A DNA stretch of 64,000 nucleotides, taken from contig NZ_JAFAJM010000019.1 in assembly GCF_019236175.1 (NCBI RefSeq), positions 310,001 to 374,000 on the forward strand, written 5' to 3'. Source of the stretch: Chryseobacterium sp. (lineage in GTDB: Bacteria > Bacteroidota > Bacteroidia > Flavobacteriales > Weeksellaceae). The notes under the pieces are model-generated. The model had not been told where the DNA came from. It did not search any database and saw only the letters and a program-made list of their open reading frames with translations. The position numbers and the translations under genes were made by a program. Shown here in pieces: positions 16,299 to 25,209 of this stretch; positions within the stretch are counted from its first letter, which is position 1, and every line of letters begins with the position of its first letter.

Positions 16299-17063
16299 AT
16301 GTCGATAACCAATGAATATGAACTGACCGGAATGCAGAAAGTAAGTGAAGCGGTTGCTTACACTTTAAAGAAAATGACCCATTATGCAAAACCTGGCATG
16401 ACCACAAAAGACCTAGACGATTACGGAGCAAAAATACTTGCCGGTTTTGGCGCCAGATCCGCCCCCCATCTTACTTACGGATTCCCCGGATGGACCTGCA
16501 TCAGTGTCGACAATGAATTTTGCCACGGTATACCTACTGAAGAACGAATTCTGAAAGAAGGAGATTTGATCAATATTGATGTTTCGGCAGAACTTGATGG
16601 CTTCTGGGCAGACAACGGAGGCTCTTTTGTTATCGGAAACGACATTCACGGACACCAGAAACTGGTAGACGCCTCCAAAGATATTCTGAAAAAAGCAATC
16701 AGCCATATCAAAGGAGGTGTAAAAATAGCAGATATAGGATTGCTGATGGAAACCGAAGCTAAAAAAAGAGGTTTTAAAGTCATTAAAAACCTGGGCGGTC
16801 ACGGGATTGGAAGGAGCCTGCATGAAGAACCGGAAGAGTTGTTAAACTATAAAAACCGCTTCGACTTCAGACGTTTTAAAAAGAATTCAGTAGTAGCCAT
16901 TGAAACATTTATTTCAACATCTTCCAATATTGCAGTAGAACTTAATGACGGCTGGACAATGGCAGGCAATAAAGGAGGATATATGGCTCAACATGAGCAC
17001 ACCCTATTCATTACAGACGGAGAACCTGTGATTTTAACACAAATGAATGAAATACTCAATTAA
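16299..17063 (+). CDS. map: Type I methionine aminopeptidase
   Basis: This enzyme removes the initiator Met from new proteins. The 254-residue protein contains the substrate His (near 67) in APHLTYGFPGW, the metal ligands in NIDVSAELDGFWADNGGSF (two Asp), GHGIGRSLHEEPE (His) and AIETFISTS and MAQHEHTLFIT (two Glu). The full metallopeptidase M24A ligand set is present. It lacks the N-terminal zinc finger found in some paralogues and is not in the usual ribosomal protein cluster, so a second map gene may exist elsewhere. Confidence 0.92.
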   Translation: MSITNEYELTGMQKVSEAVAYTLKKMTHYAKPGMTTKDLDDYGAKILAGFGARSAPHLTYGFPGWTCISVDNEFCHGIPTEERILKEGDLINIDVSAELDGFWADNGGSFVIGNDIHGHQKLVDASKDILKKAISHIKGGVKIADIGLLMETEAKKRGFKVIKNLGGHGIGRSLHEEPEELLNYKNRFDFRRFKKNSVVAIETFISTSSNIAVELNDGWTMAGNKGGYMAQHEHTLFITDGEPVILTQMNEILN

Positions 17064-17453
17064 AAACTGCAGATATTGGTAAATGCAGAGGCCAAGAATT
17101 TCCTGACTCTTTTTCGCATTTACCAATACAGGTCTATTACAAGATTGATCTTTATGATGTTCTTATTTTTCATAAAAATCATATAGTAACCAGTTTCGCA
17201 TGAGCACAATATCGGCATAACACCTGTAAGCTTTTCAACAACCATCCCCCAGCATTGCATTTTAAGCAATAACCGGATAGGACATGTCATTCAGAAATAT
17301 CAACATATTAATTTCATGATCCTACTACAGGAAACGCATGGCTTTTCCAAAATACGTTTTCTCCTACTTTAATGCTATTTTTAAGCTGAAACGGACTATT
17401 CTTTCTATCTTACCCACAGTACCTTTGACCTGTAAATCATTAAAGATACGATT
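17064..17453. other. 390-bp intergenic region with a long inverted repeat and a promoter box
   Basis: No gene is seen. A perfect 13-bp inverted repeat, TATTGGTAAATGC and GCATTTACCAATA, lies at 17074-17128 around a 29-base spacer just after map. It may form a transcript-ending hairpin although no T-run follows. A TACCTTTG box at 17420-17427 probably serves the SDR gene. The rest is unremarkable. Confidence 0.5.
17420..17427 (+). promoter_or_regulatory. SDR promoter -7 box (TACCTTTG)
   Basis: An exact TAnnTTTG match 26 bp upstream of the SDR ATG. No clear -33 TTTG is found at the expected distance. Confidence 0.5.
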
Positions 17454-18275
17454 ATGAGTAAAATAATTTTCATTACCGGAGCATCAAGAGGCTTTGGTAA
17501 ATTATGGGCAGAAGCCCTTTTGGAAAAAGGAAATAAAGTAGCAGCCACAGCCAGAAATATTTCCGCCTTAGAAGATCTGAAAAACAAATACGGAGATCTT
17601 ATTCTGCCTTTGCAGCTTGACGTCAACAACCGTGAGGATGTCATTAAGACCGTGAATACCATAGAAAACCACTTTGGCTCCATCGATGTTTTAATCAACA
17701 ATGCAGGTTACGGATTGTTTGGTACTATTGAAGAGACAACGGAGCAGCAGGCCAGAGAACAAATGGAAACCAATGTCTTTGGCTCATTATGGACCATCCA
17801 GGCTGTACTCCCGGGAATGAGAAAACAAAAAAGCGGACATATCATTCAGGTTTCGAGTTTTCTGGGTTTAACGACCCTTCCACTTCTTGGACTTTATAAT
17901 GCTTCCAAGTTTGCCGTTGAAGGATTGATCGAAACATTAGGAACCGAAGTCGCTCATCTAGGTATAAAAACCACTCTTATTGAACCTAACGGCTATGCAA
18001 CAGACTGGGCCGGCACCTCTGCGAGTCAGACTTCTGACAATATTTCAGATTACGTTCCGGTACGTGAAGCTTTTGCTAAAACAGGAGAAAATTCGGAAAT
18101 CTGGGGTCAACCGGAAGCTACCGTGGAACCTTTGCTTCATATTATAGAACAAAAAAATCCGCCTTCAAGATTATTACTGGGAAAAATAGCTTACAACGCC
18201 ATTCATCAACTGTACCATGATCGTTTAAAGGAAATTGAAGACTGGAAAGAGGTCAGTATCAAAGCTCATGGATAA
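17454..18275 (+). CDS. Short-chain dehydrogenase/reductase (SDR), classical type
   Basis: A 273-residue NAD(P)-dependent oxidoreductase. It has the Rossmann motif TGASRGFG (residues 7-14), an Arg after beta-2 (ATARN, suggesting NADPH preference), NNAG near residue 82 and the catalytic YxxxK in YNASK near 154, with the catalytic Ser in VSSFLG upstream. The substrate is unknown. It is 79 bp upstream of an AraC-type regulator in the same direction, which may control it. Confidence 0.9.
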   Translation: MSKIIFITGASRGFGKLWAEALLEKGNKVAATARNISALEDLKNKYGDLILPLQLDVNNREDVIKTVNTIENHFGSIDVLINNAGYGLFGTIEETTEQQAREQMETNVFGSLWTIQAVLPGMRKQKSGHIIQVSSFLGLTTLPLLGLYNASKFAVEGLIETLGTEVAHLGIKTTLIEPNGYATDWAGTSASQTSDNISDYVPVREAFAKTGENSEIWGQPEATVEPLLHIIEQKNPPSRLLLGKIAYNAIHQLYHDRLKEIEDWKEVSIKAHG

Positions 18276-18321
18276 TAAAAGATAAGCTTTAAAAAATCTC
18301 ACACCGCCCCTTCTTTTCATA

Positions 18322-18329
18322 TAATTTTG
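18322..18329 (+). promoter_or_regulatory. AraC-regulator promoter -7 box (TAATTTTG)
   Basis: An exact TAnnTTTG match 25 bp upstream of the regulator ATG, in the gap after the SDR gene. Confidence 0.5.
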
Positions 18330-18354
18330 ATGTACATTAGAACAATAATTCCAG

Positions 18355-19245
18355 ATGAAACATTATAAAACTCTTACCCAACTTCACTCCGAAAGCTTTT
18401 GGGAAGCTCCTGAACACCCTTTATTCAGTATCGTAGGCTGTCTTTCGGGATGTACTTTAGGCAACAGGGAATTCACAACAGACTTTTATATGATCGCATT
18501 CAAAAAAATAAGATCGGGGATTTTCATGTACGGAAGAATGCCTTATGACCACAACAACGGTTGTCTTTTTTTTACCAGACCCAGACAGATTATTGAAATG
18601 AAAGATCTGGAATTTGAAGAAGACGGTTTTATGATCTTAATTCATGAAGATTACCTTAGCGGCCATGGGCTTCATTCCAGAATGGAAAAATACGGATACT
18701 TTGATTACGAAACGACAGAAGCCCTGCATCTTTCCCCCAAAGAGGAACAGATCATTTTCGATCTCCGGAACAGCATCGAAAACGAGTACAGAAATAATCC
18801 GGATGAATTCAGCAGAGAAATCATATTAAGCCATGTTTCCTCTATCCTGAAATATGCCGAGAGATTTTACAAAAGACAGTTCATAGACCGGACCCAGGTC
18901 AGCGGGAAAACAGCAACAAGATTCGACAAAGTACTCCGGCAGTATATTCAAAATGACAGACTGCAAAAAGACGGGCTTCCGGCGGTTGCCGAGCTCGCTC
19001 AGCAACTTTCAGTTTCTCCACGCTATCTCAGTGACCTTTTAAAACAGGAAACCGGAAAAACAGCGATAGAGCTCATTCACATTTCCCTGATCTCGGAAGC
19101 AAAAAACAGATTGCGGCTGGGAGAAAAGGGCGTATCTGAAATAGCTTATGAGTTGGGATTTGAAAACCCGTCTTATTTTACACGGCTTTTTAAAAAACAG
19201 ACCGGAATGAAACCTTTGGAGTTCAAAAAAGCACAGATTACATAA
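18355..19245 (+). CDS. AraC-family transcriptional regulator
   Basis: A 296-residue regulator with an N-terminal sensor region of about 170 residues of unknown ligand and a C-terminal double helix-turn-helix. The first HTH is VAELAQQLSVSPRYLSDLLK (about 218-237). The second, with the AraC signature, is EIAYELGFENPSYFTRLFKKQTG (about 262-284). The C-terminal half is a textbook HTH_18 domain. It probably acts on its own promoter or on the SDR gene upstream. Confidence 0.92.
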   Translation: MKHYKTLTQLHSESFWEAPEHPLFSIVGCLSGCTLGNREFTTDFYMIAFKKIRSGIFMYGRMPYDHNNGCLFFTRPRQIIEMKDLEFEEDGFMILIHEDYLSGHGLHSRMEKYGYFDYETTEALHLSPKEEQIIFDLRNSIENEYRNNPDEFSREIILSHVSSILKYAERFYKRQFIDRTQVSGKTATRFDKVLRQYIQNDRLQKDGLPAVAELAQQLSVSPRYLSDLLKQETGKTAIELIHISLISEAKNRLRLGEKGVSEIAYELGFENPSYFTRLFKKQTGMKPLEFKKAQIT

Positions 19246-19268
19246 TCATTTTGCCTCAGAAAGGCTCC

Positions 19269-19318
19269 AGAAGAGGGAATTTAAAACGGATATGTTTTAA
19301 GTTCCCTCTTCTACTTTT
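19269..19318 (+). terminator. Terminator after the AraC-family gene
   Basis: AGAAGAGGGAA pairs with TTCCCTCTTCT, extended inward by TTAAAAC/GTTTTAA with single mismatched bases, then ACTTTTT. A long stem directly after the regulator. Confidence 0.8.
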
Positions 19319-19433
19319 TAAAATCGGTTTTATCACTGCTTAAAGACATCAAATATAACCTACTGAAAACTAAAACACTAAAGTAGCAATATCTAAAATG
19401 AAGGCCTGTGCTCCACAAAAAAGTCTAAAAAAA

Positions 19434-19463
19434 TGTTTTATCGTAAAGAATTTTATATATTTG
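19434..19463 (+). promoter_or_regulatory. acpP promoter
   Basis: TG, 20 bases, then TATATTTG (exact -7 match) followed by CACC. The transcript would have a leader of about 30 bases before the acpP ATG. It probably drives the whole acpP-fabF-rnc-pyk chain. Confidence 0.6.
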
Positions 19464-19495
19464 CACCATCTAACAATTAAAAAAAATAATTTACT

Positions 19496-19735
19496 ATGTC
19501 AGACATTGCATCAAGAGTAAAAGCTATCATCGCTGATAAGCTTGACGTTGAAGAAACAGAAGTAACTCCTGAAGCTAGCTTCACTAACGATTTAGGAGCT
19601 GATTCACTAGATACAGTTGAATTAATCATGGAATTTGAAAAGGAATTCAACATTCAAATCCCTGATGATCAAGCTGAAAAAATTACTACTGTAGGACACG
19701 CTATCGCTTACATCGAAGAAGTAGTAAATAAATAA
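19496..19735 (+). CDS. acpP: Acyl carrier protein
   Basis: ACP carries growing fatty acids on a phosphopantetheine arm. The 79-residue acidic protein has the DSL motif with modified Ser in GADSLDTVELIMEFE (Ser near residue 39) and the expected four-helix pattern. It is directly upstream of fabF by 34 bp, the standard order. Confidence 0.98.
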   Translation: MSDIASRVKAIIADKLDVEETEVTPEASFTNDLGADSLDTVELIMEFEKEFNIQIPDDQAEKITTVGHAIAYIEEVVNK

Positions 19736-19769
19736 TATTCTTCAACAAAAAAGAAATTAAAAAAAGTTT

Positions 19770-21014
19770 ATGGAATTAAAAAGAGTAGTTGTAACCGGAT
19801 TTGGAGCAATAACACCAATAGGAAATAATGCAAAAGAATACTGGGAAAATCTTGTGAAAGGTGAGAGCGGAGCCGCTCCGATTACTCTTTTTGATGCCAC
19901 AAACTTCAAGACAAAGTTCGCATGTGAAGTGAAAAATTTCGATCCGTTACAGCATTTCGATAAGAAAGAAGCAAAAAAAATGGACCGAAATACACAATTG
20001 GGACTTGTTGCTGCCAGAGAAGCAGTAGTACACTCAGGCATTATTGAAGATAATGTAGATAAAAACAGAGTTGGTGTAATTTGGGGCTCCGGAATCGGAG
20101 GTCTGGAAACATTTGAAACAGAAGTATTAGGATGGGCCAATACGGAAATCCCTAGATTTAACCCGTTCTTTATTCCTAAAATGATTGCAGACATGACACC
20201 AGGTCAGATCTCAATTGAATATGGTTTCCACGGACCTAATTATACAACGGTATCTGCATGTGCTTCTTCAGCGAATGCTATAATTGATTCCAAGATGCTT
20301 ATCCAGTTAGGAAAAGCAGACGTGATTGTTTGCGGGGGCTCTGAAGCTGCCGTTACAGCAAGTGGTGTCGGTGGATTCAATGCAATGATGGCCCTTTCTA
20401 CAAGAAATGATGATCCAAAAACAGCTTCCAGACCATTTGATAAAGACAGAGATGGATTTGTACTGGGTGAAGGTGCGGGTTGTATTATTCTTGAAGAGTA
20501 TGAGCACGCAGTAAAACGTGGTGCAACAATTTATGCAGAATTACTAGGGGGTGGTATGAGCGCAGATGCATATCATATGACAGCTCCTCATCCTGAAGGT
20601 CTTGGCGCTTATCTGGTAATGAAAAACTGTTTGGACGATGCAGGCTTAACTGCTGATGAAGTAGACCATATCAATATGCATGGTACCTCTACTCCATTAG
20701 GAGATATTGCAGAATCCAATGCAATTTCGAAATTATTAGGCGAGCATGCTTATGATATTCAGATTAATTCTACAAAATCAATGACAGGTCACCTTTTAGG
20801 AGCTGCCGGTGTTATTGAAGCTATTGCTGCGTTGGGAACTATTATTCATGGTACGGTTCCTCCTACTATCAACCATTTTACTGATGATGAAAAGATTGAC
20901 AGCAGACTAAACTTTACGTTTAATGATGCTGTGAAGAAAGATGTAAAAGTAGCCATGAGCAATACTTTTGGATTTGGCGGGCACAACGCTTGCGTTCTAT
21001 TTAAGAAAATCTAA
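19770..21014 (+). CDS. fabF: 3-oxoacyl-[acyl-carrier-protein] synthase II
   Basis: FabF is the condensing enzyme that elongates fatty acyl-ACP. The 414-residue protein has the nucleophile Cys in SACASSANAI (near 165), the catalytic His residues in NMHGTSTPLGD (near 305) and KSMTGHLLGAAG (near 341), and the GFGGHN end. All residues of the thiolase-fold active site are in place. It lies between acpP and rnc. Confidence 0.97.
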   Translation: MELKRVVVTGFGAITPIGNNAKEYWENLVKGESGAAPITLFDATNFKTKFACEVKNFDPLQHFDKKEAKKMDRNTQLGLVAAREAVVHSGIIEDNVDKNRVGVIWGSGIGGLETFETEVLGWANTEIPRFNPFFIPKMIADMTPGQISIEYGFHGPNYTTVSACASSANAIIDSKMLIQLGKADVIVCGGSEAAVTASGVGGFNAMMALSTRNDDPKTASRPFDKDRDGFVLGEGAGCIILEEYEHAVKRGATIYAELLGGGMSADAYHMTAPHPEGLGAYLVMKNCLDDAGLTADEVDHINMHGTSTPLGDIAESNAISKLLGEHAYDIQINSTKSMTGHLLGAAGVIEAIAALGTIIHGTVPPTINHFTDDEKIDSRLNFTFNDAVKKDVKVAMSNTFGFGGHNACVLFKKI

Positions 21015-21023
21015 ATTCAATGA

Positions 21024-21788
21024 ATGGAGTTACAGAAATACTTTTCTAAATTCCTTCTTAAAAAAAGAAAAAGACAATTAACGGAGAGAGAATATTTTCT
21101 CAGTACCGAGCTTAGTAAAGTATTGGGTACAGAGGTACAGAATATTGCTCTTTATCGTGAGGCTTTTTCTTTGAAAAACTCTTCTAAAAATCAAGACAGC
21201 AATTATGAAAGACTTGAATTTTTAGGAGATTCTGTGTTGGGTACAGTTATTTCCTGTCATTTGTTCCAGACCTATCCTCAGGCTAATGAAGGATATCTGA
21301 CACAAATGAAGTCTAAGATTGTTAATAGGAAAAATCTTAATAAATTAGGAGAAGATCTCAAACTTACGAACCTTTTGCAAAAGCAGAACAGTTCATCCGC
21401 TTTGGGGGAGAATATCTCCGGAAACTTATTTGAAGCCTTAATCGGAGCTGTTTATTTAGACTTCCACTATGATATTTGCAAAAAAATCATTCTGGATAAG
21501 CTACTGACTCCTTCCGAGATTAACAAACTTGAGAATAAAATTGTAAGCTACAAAGGTCTCCTGTTAGAATGGAGCCAGAAAAAGAAGGTCAATATAAAGT
21601 ACGAAACCTGTGAAGAAATACAAGCCAACAAGGCAGTTGTATTCAGATGTCATGTCTGGTTGGGAGATGAAAAAATTGCCAATGCAACGGAAACCTCCAA
21701 GAAAAAATCAGAAGAAAAGGCAGCACAACGGGCATTTTATATTTTAAATAAAAAAGAAAACATACTTGGAAATTCAAAAACTTTATGA
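21024..21788 (+). CDS. rnc: Ribonuclease III
   Basis: RNase III cuts double-stranded RNA, including rRNA precursors. The 254-residue protein has the signature YERLEFLGDSVLG (residues 60-72) with catalytic acidic residues, the second acidic cluster in LFEALIGAVYLD (near residue 140), and a C-terminal dsRNA-binding domain (YKGLLLEWSQKKK, SKKKSEEKAAQRAF). Its last 23 bases overlap the next gene. The ATG at 21024 follows the fabF stop by 9 bp. Confidence 0.96.
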   Translation: MELQKYFSKFLLKKRKRQLTEREYFLSTELSKVLGTEVQNIALYREAFSLKNSSKNQDSNYERLEFLGDSVLGTVISCHLFQTYPQANEGYLTQMKSKIVNRKNLNKLGEDLKLTNLLQKQNSSSALGENISGNLFEALIGAVYLDFHYDICKKIILDKLLTPSEINKLENKIVSYKGLLLEWSQKKKVNIKYETCEEIQANKAVVFRCHVWLGDEKIANATETSKKKSEEKAAQRAFYILNKKENILGNSKTL

Positions 21789-22239
21789 TCTGGATGATAT
21801 AGAATTTGAAGATATTGCCATAGCTTTGGTAAGATTAGCAAAAGATATACCCGCACATGAGTTTTTCTATACAATAAATCAAACCAACAATCTTAATTTT
21901 TCCAGAAAAAAAGATCTGGTCTTTCATGGAGATTATTATGATTATTTTTTTCCAAGATTCGAGGCCTACCACAAGTTTTCGAAGACCTGTTTTACTTTTA
22001 TTTCAAACAAATCTTCTGAAAGTAAGCAAAAAAAAATTCACACAGAGCTCTTTTCAGAAGAAGAAAACATTAAATTTTTATTAAATAATCAGGCAGATGT
22101 GGAATATATTCTACATAGTTCGGAACAATTTCCTGATTTTTCCGTAATTTTGCTCCCTGAAAATCTTGTGTTTCCAATTCAAGATTATACACTGAGTTCT
22201 GATGAGGAACTTTATCAAATTATCCAGTATTATGAATAA
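21766..22239 (+). CDS. IPExxxVDY-family protein (small conserved protein between rnc and pyk)
   Basis: A 157-residue protein of unknown function that in Flavobacteriia is commonly found between rnc and pyk. It reads from a TTG at 21766 (MEIQKLYDLDDIEFED), overlapping rnc by 23 bp, and its stop overlaps the pyk ATG by 8 bp. After the initiator codon no Met occurs in the whole frame, so the TTG is the best start. The motif that names the family appears degenerate here, as LNNQADVEY near residues 103-111. The C-terminal LPENLVFPIQDYTLSSDEEL segment is well formed. The assignment rests on context and recalled family resemblance. Confidence 0.78.
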   Translation: MEIQKLYDLDDIEFEDIAIALVRLAKDIPAHEFFYTINQTNNLNFSRKKDLVFHGDYYDYFFPRFEAYHKFSKTCFTFISNKSSESKQKKIHTELFSEEENIKFLLNNQADVEYILHSSEQFPDFSVILLPENLVFPIQDYTLSSDEELYQIIQYYE

Positions 22240-23677
22240 GTATTTAAAGAAGACAAAAATTATCGCAACACTAGGACCTGCTTCTTCATCGAAGGAGGTA
22301 ATGTTAGATTTAATGAAAGCGGGTGTTGATATTTTCAGAATAAATTTTTCACATGCAGATTACGACTTAGTTCGAAAAAATATTGAAATAATTAGAGAGC
22401 TTAACAGCGAATATGGTTATTCAGTGGGTATTTTGGGAGACCTTCAGGGGCCTAAACTAAGAGTAGGTGTTGTAAAGGAAGGTTCTTACCTAAACCCCGG
22501 AGATATTCTTACCTTCACCAATGAAAAAATGGAGGGAGATTCTACGAAGGTATACATGACTTACCAACAATTTCCGCAAGACGTAAAAGTAGGGGAAAGA
22601 ATTCTTATCGATGATGGTAAGCTGGTCTTGGAGGTTACTGAAACCAATGAAAAGGATACGGTAAAAGCAAAAACCATTCAGGGAGGACCTCTAAGCTCTA
22701 AAAAAGGGGTAAACCTGCCTAATACCCAGGTATCTCTTCCTGCCCTGACAGAAAAGGATATTCAGGATGCTAATTTCATGCTTGATATGGAGGTTGACTG
22801 GATTGCACTTTCTTTCGTACGTCATGCACAGGATATTATTGATTTGAAAGAATTAATTTCTCAGCATCCAAACGGTAAGTTTAAAACTCCGATCATCGCG
22901 AAGATTGAAAAACCGGAAGGAGTTAAAAACATTGAAGAAATTTTGGTGGAATGTGACGGTCTTATGGTTGCCCGTGGTGACTTAGGAGTGGAAGTTCCAA
23001 TGGAAGAGGTTCCTGCTATCCAGAAAAATCTGGTAGAAAAAGCAAGGTTTTATTCCAAGCCTGTAATCATTGCTACTCAAATGATGGAAACAATGATCAA
23101 TAGTCTGACGCCGACAAGAGCTGAAGTAAATGACGTTGCCAATTCTGTACTGGACGGAGCAGATGCGGTAATGCTTTCAGGAGAAACATCGGTAGGGAGA
23201 TACCCGGTACAGGTTGTGGAAAACATGGCTAAAATTGTAAAGAATATTGAGACCACTCATTTCTATCAACATAAAAATGAACCTATTGAAAAGGACTATA
23301 ACTGTATCGACGAGAGATTTATTACGAACAGGGTATGTCTTGCAGCAGTAAGAATTGCAAAAACAACTAACGTTTCTGCAATCGTAACTCTTACCCACTC
23401 AGGATATACAGCTTTCCAGCTTGCAGCTCACAGACCTAACTCTCACATCATCGTTTACAGCGGAAACAGAAGAGTAATTACAATGCTGAACCTGCTTTGG
23501 GGTGTTCATGCTTATTATTACGATATGAAAAAGTCTACTGATGAAACCATTATCCAGGTAAATATGCTGACTCACAACTACGGTTATATTGAAACCGGAG
23601 ACTTTGTAATCAACATCAATGCGACACCTTCCTATGAAGGAGGGAAAACCAATACGTTGAGATTAACAACGGTTTAA
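22232..23677 (+). CDS. pyk: Pyruvate kinase
   Basis: Pyruvate kinase makes ATP and pyruvate from phosphoenolpyruvate in glycolysis. The 481-residue protein has KTKIIATLGPASSS at the start, the Lys/Glu active-site segment TPIIAKIEKPEGVKN, MVARGDLGVE (Mg binding) and the family signature KPVIIATQMMETMI. The ATG at 22232 (MNKYLKKTK) is chosen over one ten codons upstream because it starts at the conserved N terminus and gives an 8-bp overlap with the preceding gene. A terminator follows. Confidence 0.97.
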   Translation: MNKYLKKTKIIATLGPASSSKEVMLDLMKAGVDIFRINFSHADYDLVRKNIEIIRELNSEYGYSVGILGDLQGPKLRVGVVKEGSYLNPGDILTFTNEKMEGDSTKVYMTYQQFPQDVKVGERILIDDGKLVLEVTETNEKDTVKAKTIQGGPLSSKKGVNLPNTQVSLPALTEKDIQDANFMLDMEVDWIALSFVRHAQDIIDLKELISQHPNGKFKTPIIAKIEKPEGVKNIEEILVECDGLMVARGDLGVEVPMEEVPAIQKNLVEKARFYSKPVIIATQMMETMINSLTPTRAEVNDVANSVLDGADAVMLSGETSVGRYPVQVVENMAKIVKNIETTHFYQHKNEPIEKDYNCIDERFITNRVCLAAVRIAKTTNVSAIVTLTHSGYTAFQLAAHRPNSHIIVYSGNRRVITMLNLLWGVHAYYYDMKKSTDETIIQVNMLTHNYGYIETGDFVININATPSYEGGKTNTLRLTTV

Positions 23678-23698
23678 CAGCCCAGATAAATACATATA

Positions 23699-23732
23699 AA
23701 AATTCCCGGAAGCAATTTCCGGGAATTTTTAT
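23699..23732 (+). terminator. Terminator after pyk
   Basis: AAATTCCCGGAA and TTTCCGGGAATTT form a stem with a GCAA loop, followed by T residues. It lies 22 bases past the pyk stop. Confidence 0.9.
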
Positions 23733-23779
23733 TTTATCGTCTGTTATGCGATTTCAGATGCATGGTACATCAGACAACA

Positions 23780-25072
23780 CTAATGCCCTACGATCGTCTT
23801 CGCGGTTACAAATTCCTTCAAAGCAAGAAGAGACAGCTCAGTACCATATCCTGAGGCCTTGGAGCCTCCAAACGGAAAACGCGGATCTGAACTTGTCATC
23901 CTGTTGATATTTACCGTACCTGACTCGAGGTTTTCAATAAAGAATAACTGGCGGGCTTTATCCTGAGTCCATACAGAATTTGAAAGTCCGAATGGGATAT
24001 CATTGGCAATCTGTAATGCTTCGTCATCATTCTTAGCGATCATCACCATACCGAGAGGGCCGAAAAGCTCTTCTTTTAAAATCGGATTGCCTGCCTGAAC
24101 TCTGATAAGGCCAGGTTTAAACTGATTTTCTGAAATTCTTTCCAGAGGAATAATGATTTCGGCACCATTTTCCAATGCTCTGTCGAACTGGGCCTCCAGC
24201 TCATCCGCAAGATCCGGTCTTGCCATCCCGGCTAATTTAGTTTCTTTATCTAAAGGATCTCCTATTTCATATTTTTTAAATTCTTCAATGAAGATGGGTA
24301 AAAATTGGCTTTCGATCTTTTCATCAATGATAAATCTTTTTGCAGCAGTACAGGTTTGTCCACAATTTTGAAGTCTTGATTTTGCCCCGGCTTTTGCTGC
24401 TTCTTCGAGATTTGCATCTTCAAAGATGATAAAAGCATCACTTCCTCCTAATTCAAGTAAAGATTTTTTAATATTTAAGCCGGCTATTGAGGCTACTTCT
24501 CCGCCTGCTTTCCCACTACCTGTCAAGCTCACACCTTTTATGGTATCGTGCTCAAGGATTTCTTTTACAGCTTTGTGTCCTACTTCAAGATTCTGGAAAA
24601 TACCTTCCGGAAACCCTGCTTCCAAAAGAACATCTTCAATGGCGTTTCCGCTTCCGAAACAAATAGAAGCATGTTTTAAGACTACTGTATTTCCGGCTAA
24701 AATAGCGGGAACTGCAAATCTCAGGACCTGCCAGAAAGGAAAGTTCCATGGCATTACTCCTAAAATCACTCCTTTCGGAACATAATGAACTTCAGAATAA
24801 GCAAATTCGGATTCAATTTTTTCAGGTTTTAAAATATTTTCAGCATCTGCATAATACTTCATCATCAAAGCACATTTCTCCACCTCAGCAATGGATTCTG
24901 AAATAGGCTTATTCATTTCAGTAGTAATGATCCTTCCAAATTTCTCTGAATTATTTTTTAAAATTTCTGCTGCTTTTGCAATTAACTTCTGCCTTTCCTC
25001 AAACGGCACTTTTCTCCACACTGAAAACGCTTTATCTGCTTTAATAAGCTTACTTTCAATTAATTGTTCCAT
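23780..25072 (-). CDS. NAD(P)-dependent aldehyde dehydrogenase, succinate-semialdehyde dehydrogenase-like
   Basis: A 430-residue aldehyde dehydrogenase. It has PWNFPFWQVLRFAVPAI (near residue 110), GSGKAGG for the cofactor (near 200), the general base Glu in LELGGSD (near 220) and the nucleophile Cys in NCGQTCTAAKRF (near 255), then the C-terminal FGPLGMVM and FPFGGSKASGYG. It resembles short SSADHs of the YneI type. It is about 25 residues shorter at the N terminus than usual: the NPxTGE-like strands are absent, and an in-frame TAA lies six codons upstream of the ATG. It follows hutG on the same strand. Confidence 0.85.
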   Translation of the reverse strand: MEQLIESKLIKADKAFSVWRKVPFEERQKLIAKAAEILKNNSEKFGRIITTEMNKPISESIAEVEKCALMMKYYADAENILKPEKIESEFAYSEVHYVPKGVILGVMPWNFPFWQVLRFAVPAILAGNTVVLKHASICFGSGNAIEDVLLEAGFPEGIFQNLEVGHKAVKEILEHDTIKGVSLTGSGKAGGEVASIAGLNIKKSLLELGGSDAFIIFEDANLEEAAKAGAKSRLQNCGQTCTAAKRFIIDEKIESQFLPIFIEEFKKYEIGDPLDKETKLAGMARPDLADELEAQFDRALENGAEIIIPLERISENQFKPGLIRVQAGNPILKEELFGPLGMVMIAKNDDEALQIANDIPFGLSNSVWTQDKARQLFFIENLESGTVNINRMTSSDPRFPFGGSKASGYGTELSLLALKEFVTAKTIVGH

Positions 25073-25209
25073 AATATAATTTCTGTTTTAAATTCAGCTA
25101 ATGAATTTATGAGCGCTTTTATTTAAAAGCACGGATAAAATCAGCAAATTCCGTTCCTTAAGGGTAAATAAAATAGTGATTTTCTCTATCGGAAGAATAT
25201 AATTTTATC

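Noticed and set aside
19757..20194. Minus-strand frame of 145 codons
   Set aside because: Antisense to fabF, which is certain from its active-site motifs.
22202..22231. Upstream ATG for pyk
   Set aside because: It would add ten residues before the conserved N terminus and overlap the previous gene by more; the ATG at 22232 fits the family.
24153..24785. Two plus-strand frames
   Set aside because: Both are antisense to the aldehyde dehydrogenase gene, whose catalytic motifs are clear.
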